Source of the DNA: Burhinus oedicnemus | Lineage: Eukaryota > Chordata > Aves > Charadriiformes > Burhinidae | Length of the DNA: 64,000 bases | Assembly (NCBI GenBank): GCA_008921705.1 | Contig: VFFE01008914.1 | Span: forward strand, 1,391,200 to 1,455,199 | Direction: 5' to 3' | Shown here: piece after piece, positions 23,869 through 35,200 of the stretch | Layout: the number at the start of each line of letters is the position of its first letter | Position numbering within the stretch: position 1 is the stretch's first letter | Translations under genes and position numbers: made by a program | The notes under the pieces: generated by a model | What the model was told of the DNA's origin: nothing | The model's database searches: none | The model's input: the letters and a program-made list of their open reading frames with translations, nothing else

Positions 23869-26699
23869 AATGCAGCAGGAATGGTCCCAGCTAGGAGGTA
23901 TTGCCAGGTGCAGCAGAGCTTTTGCCCTCCAACAGGGCCATAGGAGCCCCAACAAATAGGTCAGTAGCTTACGTTACTGCTGACTCCCAGGTTAAGCCTA
24001 TGCAGATGCTGTTGACAGTTGGCAGCCCCCTGGCCCTTTGCAAGCCTAATGGTTTATGGCAACAAATTCAGCTGTAAATTTTACCAGCTAGTCCTAAATA
24101 ACTTTGCTGTAAGAAACCTCCAACCACCTAAGAAAGACTGTGGAAAGCAGTGGAGAATACAGAAATAAATGATGTGGATATATATACATATTTAATTATA
24201 TATCTATACCAACTAAAGATGAAGGTTGGAGACCCCACAGGTGAGAGGACATATTTCCAATCACCCAGACTAATGCTGGATAAAACCCTTGCTTGGTCAT
24301 TTGGGACAAAAAAAAAGTACTGAGTTGAAGTTTCTATCTTGCAATAATTCTTTAAAAGCAAGAGAAAGAAAAACACTCAATAAAGGAGGGATGGCAACCA
24401 AAGCATTTGAACTGGAGACTGTGCTAGCAGACCTTATAGAAGATTGTAGGACTGTTCAGTAACCTCTGATCAGTCTTGCAAGAGAACAGATCTGGTCAAA
24501 ATGGTCAGGGAGAAATAAGTACTCTAAATGTCCTCATGTCCCTGCTGCAGCATGCAGCATAGATTATATCAGCTGAAGAACATGCACTATGCTAACACAT
24601 ATTGTGTTAGCACATCCTAAATTTTAATTAATTTGAAGGCTAGAAGGAAAGAAAGAAATGTAATCTGAGAAAATCTTTTTTTTGGAAGGGAAATACAAGC
24701 AAGCAGCAGACATCTGTTTATTATTGGTTCAATGGTTCAGAATTCTCTGCTGAAGAGAGTGAGGAGGCATTAAAAGAATTCCCTGAGACAGACTAACTTA
24801 CATTGGCATTGAATCCATGCAGTGTTGAAGAAAAACAGATGTGCAGTCATCTAAGTGTGAGAGAAACAGCTCTGCAACTCCAAAAAGACAGAAAAAATGG
24901 TAGTTCCAAGACTTTAGGGTTTCCATTCAGAGGCTCATCATACGTGATTCATTAGCATGTGACTTTAACACATTGCTTCAATAGTGCAAAGAGCCAGATG
25001 TGTCTCCTTCCTAAGGATTTCTCTGTGTTCGCTGGGTCCTGAGCATCCTTCTGCCACAGTTTCTAGACTGCCTATTCTTTATGTGGCCACAATTTACAGT
25101 GTTTCCAGGAGTAAATTGTTCCAGAGACGTGCCTAGCCTACTTCTGTACTCCAGTAATCTGCCAATAGATGCAGGTTTAAATCTATTACTCACTGCAAAC
25201 ATTGCAGCAGCCACGCGTTAGTGTTACTGCACTCACCTCTGGACCAAAGAGCTGCAGCCATAAAAGTCTTTACTTTTCATTGTATTTGGCCTTGTCTGAC
25301 GTTTGCTGGTGCTTGCTTTCTCCGTTGCAGCTAAATATTATTCAAAATCGAATTTAATTTGCACTTTTTTTCCCCTAATAACTGCAGTAGGAATTCCTGT
25401 CCTCTTAGAAGTGTTGATACACAGAACTGAAGACTATAAGGTCGTCTGCTCTCTTAAGGTCACCGGACCCTCCAAACCAAGAAAGTAGGGGTTCAGTTCT
25501 GCAAAATCTTGGAAATGACTCCTTCCCAGAGCATTTTGTATTCATCACAGGAATGTTTAAAGCCTTCTCTGCTGAATAAGCCCTTATATCCATTTATGTC
25601 ACTGGATATAGCACTGCTCTGCAGGATTCACACTTTCAAGGAGAATAAATTAAATTTCCCCCCATACGGGACAATTGAACATTGAACATATGGACATCCC
25701 AGCATTTTGGTCTTCTTTTGTTTTCCCCCATTAGGAGGTGTAAATACAAATAAGCATAAAAAAAATTAAAGTGCTCTTCAAAGAAAAATGCTGAAAACTG
25801 AAAGAGTACACTGCTGCAGTGGAAATACATCAGGTTAATGCCATTTTTAGATTCCTCACAGCAACAGCTGGACAGCTCTTAAAAAAAAATAAATAGAAAG
25901 TTGTTTTAGAGAGAGGATCTTAACTATAAAATCATCAGTTTGTTATCAGAGAATGTCAAATCCCACTAGCAAATGCCTAGCTTTATATTTCTTTAATAGT
26001 TGCAAGTACTGCAAAACCTGAATTGGGTCAAACTGCTTTTAACCTGGCCGAAAAAAATCTAAGGATGAGATTGTTCAATTCTATCAATTCTTCATTTCCT
26101 ATTACCAGAAATCCTGTTTGGGGGTTTCAATATATGAAAGGTAAAAAGATCACAAGGCAACACAGAAGCAGGTAAATATTGACAGATCCAAAGCACATAC
26201 CAGTGCCCTACTGAGAGTTAAAACAACCGCCTGTGCTGCTCAGGGACTGAGTCAATCCTATGGATGGGAGCTGTCAGGGTAAAACTTTCGCCGTTTTCTC
26301 ATTTTTGCTGTATAAATGTGTTCCTTCTATTAGATTTCTTTATCCCTTTTAGCCTTTCTAAATGACAATTAAGTCTGCCTACCCTATCAATAGCAGGTAA
26401 TTTATTTGTTTCTACAGCTGAGCCTGACCTTCATTGATTTTATTGGAGTAATTTGCTGGAAATGATTTTTTAATGTTAGATTTATTACACAGGCACTTCA
26501 TTGTCCGATAAATGAAGTAAATTGTATTTTAAAAGTAGCAAAATAAAAGAACTACTGAAATTTGAATGAGTTTTTTACAAGCGTATTAGCTCAAAAGGTC
26601 CCTTATGCATCTCTTGTATGGACCCCAGTTTGCAAACAAGAGATTTTATTCTGGGCTTGTGCGTACTAGTTTCCCAAAAGCATAAGCGCAGAAACAGAC
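23869..26699. other. Unique non-coding sequence
   Basis: No gene recognised. A TA-rich patch lies at about 24175-24212, and a 9-bp-arm hairpin sequence at 24590-24612 (TGCTAACAC, five bases, GTGTTAGCA). Short featureless frames only. Confidence 0.55.
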
Positions 26700-26811
26700 C
26701 CGGGTGCTGTGAGCAGCGGTGCTGTAGGGTCACCGGCCGCCCGTGGTGAGGGACTGTGCCCTCCCCGCTTGTCCCGACTCGCACCGTGTGCACTCTCATC
26801 TGGTTCAACGG
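26700..26811. other. Local CpG-dense patch
   Basis: About ten CpG dinucleotides occur in roughly 110 bases (for example CACCGGCCGCCCGTGG and CCCGACTCGCACCG), against very few in the surrounding AT-rich DNA. Open frames of about 79 codons exist on both strands here, as is common in GC-rich sequence, and neither shows a domain. It may be a small promoter-like CpG patch or an unrecognised GC-rich repeat. It is too short for a standard CpG island. Confidence 0.55.
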
Positions 26812-27491
26812 GGCTGGTACTGGGTATGAAGAAAGATGTTGAAAAAGAGCCTTTTAATTTGTTGATGTCTTTCTCCATTTCTTGCCTGTCTTCCTCAGTG
26901 TTCAAACCTCTTGCTTGCTCTGCTTTAACCGGTCACAGCTGGGAGTAGGATTTGTGACTCGCTCACCTTTTAGATCTGCTTTCTGTAGTGGTTTGATTAC
27001 TCTGCGTAAAGACACTGCCAACTCTCCTGGAGAACAGTAAATTACGAATTGCCACCTCTACCTTTCAGTGTAGTTAATAGTCAGATTCTTAGCCGAGTAT
27101 AACGGAGGCATAAGTTTCCATTGCACTTAGATTAAAAAAAAAAAGGATTTGCATTTTTGTGTGACTTTCATCTTTTAGGTGTTTTTGTGCACACAAAATG
27201 TTGCCGCACTGTGCTATGCCAAGCAAAGTTCGCTTTCAAGAGCCTCCACTGAGGCACTGCATCTCTCTGCTGTCTCGATGAAGGGCTCTGCCATCAAGCC
27301 ACGATTGCAGCCCTGCAGGACGGACGACGATGCTGAGCAGTATTGGCATAACCTGCTCTCCTTTATAACACCTCCCTCCCGCTGCCATCACTGCGTTGTG
27401 GAACTAAGGGACGACGTTTGCTGCCATCGTGCTGCTCATGCCACTTGGGTAAAATGGGTGTACGCTCAGCCTTTATCTGCCTTGCCTATTT
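26812..27491. other. Unique sequence, moderately CpG-rich
   Basis: CpG content stays above background at about 27195-27470 (for example GGACGGACGACGATG and GGACGACGTTTG). A 104-codon plus-strand frame at 27179-27493 crosses this part. It has no recognisable domain and may simply be open because of composition. Confidence 0.45.
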
Positions 27492-27615
27492 AAATTGTAA
27501 GCTCCTCAGCACTTGGATTGTCTGCTACACTGCGTCTGTGCAGCACTTAAAACACTTGGCACACTTAGAATCACCTTTAATAAACGTAATAAAATAATAA
27601 TAGTAATAATAATAT
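27492..27615 (+). mobile_element. Probable ancient L2/MIR-type retroposon tail
   Basis: The sequence AAATTGTAAGCTCCTCAGCA, then GATTGTCTGCTACACTG, GTCTGTGCAGCACTT and GGCACA, ends in AATAAACGTAATAAAATAAT and further AAT units. It follows the layout of old amniote retroposon 3' tails (TTGTAAGCTCCT, GGGACTGTCT, TGTGTCTGTACAGC, CTAGCACA, AAT-rich tail). The body upstream could not be recognised. Assignment rests on remembered family wording and needs a repeat search. Confidence 0.6.
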
Positions 27616-30600
27616 AGCAAGAACAACTGCAATTATATTGGCTTGCATGAACAAGAAGGGCATCCCTTCACTAAATTTACCAACTGTTGGTTGTTTGGTT
27701 GTAAGTTAAGTTTACATTTTTCAGGGCAGATGGCAAAATCTAGGCTTGTAAAAACTGTATTTAGAGACCTAAATAAAAATATTATGACTGTCAAAGTCAC
27801 TATTCGTGTTGTTAAGAAAACCCACTGTGCAGATGCCACTTAGTTAGACAGGGTCCTGAGTGCTCTAACCACTAATTTTTCTGCAATGGCCGAAGACGCC
27901 ATTAACAGTTTAAATGGCTTTTTAGGCAGGTGACTCTGAGCCCCTTACAGGGCACTTTAAAAGAAGGATTCCTCTGCATACCCTGCTACACCTTCTTTGT
28001 TCACCCGCCTCCCAAGCCAGTATAATTCCCCTCAAACAGAAAACTGATGCCAAAGTGTTTTAGGGAAAGAAATTGAATCTGAATGGGTTGCACCTGAGGG
28101 AAATGCCAGCGCTAGTGAGAGCTGGTGTTTCTCTGTGCTTCTACAATGGATCGTATGAAAAATTAAATCTCGGGTTTCATTTGAGAATAAGGGATTCAAA
28201 TCTCTGCTCTTCTCTATCTGAACAAGGACTGTGAAACAGCATCCCAACTGAATGCGTTAACTATTGGAGTCACAAACCTGTTCCTAATCTAGAAAAGGAA
28301 AAACTGTTGGTTTTTCGTGTGTCTTGGTACTCTGGACACGCATGCTTCTGATCTGTCAGTTTAAGTGACTGATCTCCACATGCTCCCTTGCACTTCTCCC
28401 CGGATTGGACTGGACATCTTTCTGCTTATTTCTCTTCTAAGGATCCTTGCTGTGAGTACCTAACTGCCCACGTGTTCCCTACCTGGCTGCTTGATCCATA
28501 AAACTCAACTTGTTTCCGTCAGCCTGGTCCTGCCAGTCTGTTGATGTATCTGGAAGCACTGTGTGCTCAGTAATTTTGAAAATAAGGTGACTGTAATGTT
28601 GAATCTGACTTTAGCCTAACTTTTGGCATCTATATGAATATTCTTAGGTTTTGTGTGTATTCATGGTCAATTCATACAAAAAAACATATGAGGAGTAACA
28701 GTGCAAAAGGCAGTCCCTGTTGCTATTTAAACAGTATTTGAAGCAACTTCGACAAAATGTACGTCAGTGTCTCACTTCATTCCATACTGTGCATTTTCTG
28801 AAGATCACACTGAGTGAAGCAAAACTTAAAAATATAAAACTGTGAAAAGATTTGAATACAAAGCCTACAGTGCTTTCCTTTTAAATTTCCTGGCTTGTTT
28901 CCTGTCTCTGTTTCTGCCACCATTATTGATATAAGGAATCCATCAACATATTTTTATGGATGATTAAGAAAGGCTGACCTTTCCTTTGCAGGTACAAATA
29001 GGTAGTTCTTCAGAGGCTGTAAATGAATGACAAGATAATTCTATCCATTTAATATTGAAGTGATGTTGATGGTATCATTCTTCTCATGTTTGAAACGGGA
29101 AAGTATAGAGACCTTTCTCCCTCACTCTGTTCTGCTTTATGTGATGGATTTTCTCTCTGACTAATCGCTGTCACATTAACCTGCACTATTTCATCCTTCA
29201 GAGCTGTCAAGATAATGACGATAATCGAAGTGGCTCATTGTAGGTAAAGGAAATTATATGAGCAAAGTAATATCATAAAACAGTGTTTAAATATTTTAAT
29301 TTCATTTGTCAGGGCTGCCCCAACACTTCATTACACATATAACCATCTCTCATCAGTGGAATTAGTGCATTATTCATTACTGTTAATTATTTTCACATAA
29401 TGGCTGCCCTGATATATTTAACCTCCACATTATATCTCAGATAATGGGCCTGTAAAATTGAATTGTGTGAAGAGCGGAGTTCTAAAGCTCATTTGCAGAA
29501 CATCAAAGAACAAAGAAGAGGAAAAGAATTCTAAATGGGACATTTCGCCCAGCTGGGGCCAAACATTTGTTTCTGTCTGATTTGCATACAGAAAATAGGT
29601 GGTTCAGAAGTGGTTTAACATTGTACATGCTGTCTGCTCCTATTACACAGCCAATTAGAATTTGTTAATGTCCCAAGTGTTTGAAACAACTTACCAGCCA
29701 ATCTATCGTCTGAATGGCAGTGAGCTGGAAAGTTAACAGCAGAAGAAAGTAGACCTTTCTGAAGGACAGACCACAAAATCATATGGCATATTAAGGTGTC
29801 ACCTACAGTTAATCCTTCTTTTGACAAACGTCTGCATTGTAGAAATGAATTAACAAAGCCTGCTGCTCAGGACTGAGAAGATCCAAGTCTGTGAAGTCCC
29901 AATTCTATTAACCACTTGGTTTTACTCTGGGCCAAATTTTCTGATGTTGTCTGTCATGTAGGATGTGCGACTGGGCAAGGAGGAGAACGCAGCATCCTGA
30001 GCAAGAAGGGTGTATCTGCACTGAGTGCAGCAAGCTGTGTCGGCAGAGCCTGGTGGACTCAATCCCACACAGCACGTGAGCAATGCGTATTATCACCCGG
30101 CTGTCTCCAGTGGTGCTTTGCCATGCTGGGCTTGATGTGTCTGCATTGCTGTTTCAGAGGACGGGAAATGTGAGACCCCTTTCTCTGCTTTGCCAGGTGT
30201 TTTGAATATGCACCCCAAGAAAACAAAGTCAGTACAGGTATGGGACTTGGGTATAATTTAGCTTTTGAGGAACCAGCTGAATTGCTAGAAATAATTTCAG
30301 CTCTAAGTAGCAGTTTGAAGTCCACTGTATGTGCACTCTAACAGTATGGATTTAACTGAATAGCTATATTTTTTCCCATTTAGAAGCTTATCCATTATTC
30401 ACAGATTTCAGTGGACCTGAAAAGGCATTGAAATCAAACATTTTATGGAAAGAACATTTATCAATAGTTCAACATGTTATAAGGACTAAGGTCAATTCAG
30501 CAAAAAACAGACTTTTTAAACAGATTATGGCAATTTTTTTCAAACTTTAGTCTCAGAGTGTTTGTGAAGTTCCTCTTAAGTTCTCACATAGCTATATGAA

Positions 30601-32204
30601 GCATTTTTTGCTTTCATAAAAAATTTCAAGAGAACAGCTCTTCTGAAACTCACATGCAAGATACACCTTTGTTCTGTTTCATGCTTATAGTAAATTTTAC
30701 AGATTTTTTAAAAAAATCCTTCAGACCCATTTCTTGGCTGTTACAGAATAACTTATGGCTGATGGTGGGACTATGATCTCAGAGGTGACTCAGCCAATGA
30801 GAAGTCAGAAAATGTTTAATGACTAACAACACAATTCACTCGAGGTCATTAACATACTTTAGTCTTATTGGCTAAAAAGTCATATTTCACAGGAATGATA
30901 AATGTCTTTTTGCTAAGTGGCAGTAGGTTTTTGGCCATACCATTAAATATTTATACAACATATACATAAATCTTCTTCCACTTGGCATCATCTGGGATTC
31001 ATTTGGAAGAGACCCATTTATTTTACTTTGTAATGTTTTAAGTTTGTTGCAGGCTTCAGCCTCAGCCTCCAAACTCTAGATATAGAGTAGTTAGAAAGGA
31101 AAGGAAAACCACATTTACATGGACCTGGCTTAGAGAGGTCTTCTTTCCTTAATCTGTTCATTCTCAGAGTGTATTTTTTATGGATTCATATACAGTTATT
31201 TATACATCGTAGAAGCTGTGTGAACAAAACCTGCTGGTGGTCTGCTTTCTAAACCATTTTTATTTCACAGGATGTTTTCAGGGTACCATGGAATATGGAT
31301 AAAACAGAGACTAGAGAGACCACTAAATAATCAAAGTAATTTCTCCATATCTAAACACATTATATGGACTTTGGTCAAAGACATGAGAGAAATTCAGTCT
31401 TCTCACAAACATTCATTTGGGTACTCCCAAATAGTAACAGACTGCTAGGAGTGGTCTGTCTTTCTACTCTTGTCTGATCAGAATTTTTTTCTCTCCTGAA
31501 GCAGCTACTACTAAGGGGTTAAAATTGTCTTGTATCTGAATTTCACTCCAAGAAAAATCTCAAAGTCAAAACCCCCTACTAAGATGAACTTTTCTCTATG
31601 TCCTCTGTGTGTTGTACTGATGAGACAAATGCATGAGTCTTGACAGAAACACAATTTTGTGATAGCAGAACCCTGTCATACTCTGCTATTTATCTTTGAC
31701 TGGTAAAAAAACCCCAGGGATGGATGAGGAAATCCAAGGAATTCCTCAAGAAGAGGAAGATGCTTCGAGAATTACAGGTCAACAGAATTAAAATCACCTG
31801 TCATTTTGCCTACAATGTCTTTGTATCCTAGATACCCACCATGTACCAGGTATGCCTCTCCTCAACAGTGTAGTGGAGAGCCAAGCAAACAAGAGGCTGA
31901 GTTTTTCCTCTATAGCAAAATGAATGTAAAGTGATGAATGAAAAAAAGATGGCATCAGGAAATCTCTTTAGGCTTGCTGGTATGCTGTGAAAGATCAGTC
32001 TCAAGAAGGGACAGATCTGCTGGTGGTTGAGGTGTGTTGCATACAGCCCGGTGGTCTCAACATTTTTAGAAGTGAGATAATCTTTTTCTCTGGAGGTTGA
32101 GATACTAGGAAATTTTACATTGTTGAAAACAATACACAAGTGGGAAACATCACAATTTTGACAAAAGTTAATCTTAAAGTAGTATTTTTCCTGTAATACA
32201 TATT
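27616..32204. other. Unique non-coding sequence
   Basis: About 4.6 kb without a recognisable gene or repeat. The block at about 29280-29600 is rich in homeodomain-like words (CATTACTGTTAATTATTTTC) and has a perfect octamer motif ATTTGCAT at 29580-29587. It reads like conserved regulatory DNA and is treated in the findings. Frames are all short. Confidence 0.5.
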
Positions 32205-32254
32205 GATATATATACACACACATATACATACACACACACACACAAAAAAAAAAA
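32205..32254. repeat. TA/CA microsatellite with A-run
   Basis: TATATATACACACACATATA, then about seven CA units, then roughly twelve A. It is a compound dinucleotide repeat. A minus-strand frame of 137 codons at 31828-32241 starts inside it and is not considered a gene. Confidence 0.93.
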
Positions 32255-35200
32255 TCAGGGTTGTTTTTCTTGTTAAATTGTGTTAAAATTTAGGTACTAA
32301 TTGAGGAGGAAGAACTGTGACTGGGATGTAAAGGATACAGGATTTCAATTATTGCCTAAGGAATATTTCCTTCCAGCTAATGCTGCTGAAGGATGGTTAT
32401 CTGATTTGAAATATGTGAATCCAGAGTCAAGGATTACAAGGTCATATTAGATACTAAGGAAGAATTCTCTCTACTGAGTCTCAACTCCGTAACTATTAGA
32501 GTTTTTCCATGCTGACAGTCTCAGGTATGATTCTTGTTACATTGTGAGCTAATATTATTTCAGGGATATACTTCAGACATGCTGTTTGCAGGAAAGATCC
32601 ACAGTTTTATAATGGACTATCACTTTGAATGTAGTTAGGTGTGCTAAATATTTTGAAAGCATGAATCAACTTATATTTTCAGAATATTAAGGTGTATATC
32701 TGAATACCTGCACCAGAAAATAGGAACTATCGCATAGACTTCTATTATTACTTCAATGAAGTTGTGGTGGATAAGTTAGGTCCTTTGAAAACTTACAGAA
32801 TACTGAAAAACTTTTCATAAAAGGTTTCTAGGAAGTAGATGCCAGTGTAAGTTTAAAAGCAAAGACTAGAATTGCATTTGAGCGGTGATGAAATATGTCA
32901 CTTCATGTAGTGGAAATTTTTTAATTTGTTTTGAGTAGAACACGAGTTTTCCAAGATGGAGAACACTTAGAATTTTTGCATAAAATCCTAGATCCTCCTT
33001 CCAGTCTCTGTCTATACATGTGTCTGTCCAATCTTTTTGTCAAACATGACATGATATTTTTGCAAATGCCTTATTTTCTGTGATGGATTAGTAGGTTATG
33101 AAAACACGTGTGGAATAATTGAATGCATAGATTTTATAATTGGCTATATTACATATGGTATGCTATTAATGAACAAACCAGCAGAAGGGTCTGAACATAG
33201 GAAATAGTTATGTCAGAGGTGGACATCTCAAGGTTCTGTGGCCTGATGGCAACGGCACTCTGCTGCTAGGGGCTAAATCCTCCTTTTTGCACGGCAGAGT
33301 CAGCAGGTAAAATGCATAAGCAGCACTGAGAGAAGGTAAAGGTGATCCTCAAATATGTCTGAGGAAGTGAACAACAGAGCTAGGCTCCCTCCAGATGTTT
33401 CTCTCTTCTATACCCCTGTTTGCCCAGGACATCAGCTTCCATGGGAAATGCTCACAGTAGATCCCACAAGTGGCCTGCCCTGCCCTTGTCTGTCTCACCC
33501 AGGTCCCGCCGAGCTGTGGTCTGCAGCTTTGCACGTTTTCCTGAGCAAGTGCTCTCACCATGTGCCAATCATGCCAAAGAGAGGCAGCGCACTGAGGATG
33601 ATTCAGTTTGCCGAGTATTATGTGAATAAAAGATCCAGAAAGAATTACTCTGTTTCCAGAGGGGGACAGGAGTTTGGCTACAGTCCAAACTGGATACAGA
33701 GCGCAGAACTGTATATATAATGAGAAAAAAAGAAACAAAAAGGAGTGTCTTTTGGACACTTCCCACAAACACCTCTCCCAGTCTATTCAACATAACAGGA
33801 ATGGAGCCACCTTGCTCAGGTGCTCTGAATTCCCAGGCTGTGTGTCATCTACGTTAGATGTTTCTGTTAGTCAGCGCACATCCTGTCACAAAACCAAGAT
33901 TTGTGAAATTGTTACAGACTCACGTCTGCTAACTGTTAATCACAAGGACAATTATTATGACCAGATTCATTCCTTTGAAGAAGGGGACAAGCTTCAAATA
34001 TGACAGAGAAGTGAGATGATTCTTCAAACTTTTTCAGCAGAATGAAGACCATTCTTACCACAGATCTTTCAAAATTGAGTTGAAAGAAATCTATCACTCT
34101 CATCTCTTCTAAAAAAAGACTTTCAGAAATGGAAAATCATAGAGAATTTTGTATCAGATTCCTTGAAAAACCTATAGAAAAAAAAGAAACTTCAGGGGAT
34201 GGCTGTGCTTTGCAGCCTGAAAAAACGTTGAAAAGTTTAGAGCCAGTAGTGAACTTGCAAGCTCTAAATGTCATCTTGAACTCAAAAAAATCTTTTAACT
34301 ATCATTTAAAGGGCCTGGTAGAAACACTTTAAAAATTATAATTTTTATTTTATTTTTCCCAAATAAAGCCTTAGCAATTCTATTATCTTCCCACATTTCT
34401 ATGGCAAATTTAGGTAACGGACAATTTGCCTCACTGAGCGATGTTAATTCAGATTGCGTATAGTTCTCAGATCATCTTCAACAATAGGATTTATATAATC
34501 CAAGATAAGGAGTGTACTGTGCACTCTTTGGGTACATGTACGCTCTTCCTGTTACATGCACATCCTACTAACTGCCCAGACAAAAGATGTCCTAAGGCTA
34601 CCTCTTCAGACAGTGAGGTACTTACTGACAGCTCTGAGCTTTAAGACAAATTAAAATAAGCCAATTTTTCAGTCTGTAGGTCTAATAAAGCTTCTGGCTT
34701 TCAGTTATGTCAATGACTATGAATAAAATTCCCTGACAAGAGAGAAGACGAGATGTTTAGTTTTCTGATGAGGGTGATTTTAAGGTGAAGACCAGTTCTG
34801 CAATTCCTATTTCAGTTCTCATCAGTGAGACTCTCCTGTCATTAGAAAAGCAGGAACAAAAAGTTTTCAAGTCCTACTTCTCCATTCTGATTGCTCAATT
34901 CCCTTGTCACTACTGCTGTGTGAACTGTTCTTTTTGAGGGTGTGATGGGCACCTAAACACATATAAGGCAGCTCTTTGGTCTCTCAGAGTTTAATTTAGT
35001 GACATTAATGTGTAGTTGTATTTATCACGTACAAATTTTATACATATACTTTTACAAACATTGTGCCTGTTTTGTTCAGAGCTTCAAAATATGAATTCAA
35101 GTTAATGTTCTCCCAGTGATGCATATCCTCATGCCCTCAACTACTCAAGTATTCATTTCTGAATGTATCCTTGTTTTAGAAGATATAGGCTGCTAAGTCA

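Noticed and set aside
27179..27493. 104-codon plus-strand frame in CpG-rich DNA
   Set aside because: No domain or splice evidence, and the frame ends at the start of the probable retroposon tail. Reported only as part of the CpG observation.
31828..32241. 137-codon minus-strand reading frame
   Set aside because: It starts inside the CA/TA microsatellite and has no recognisable domain.
33349..33768. Overlapping 139-codon minus and 121-codon plus reading frames
   Set aside because: They cover the same GC-richer DNA on both strands, show no domain, no splice or promoter context and no family wording. Composition explains them.
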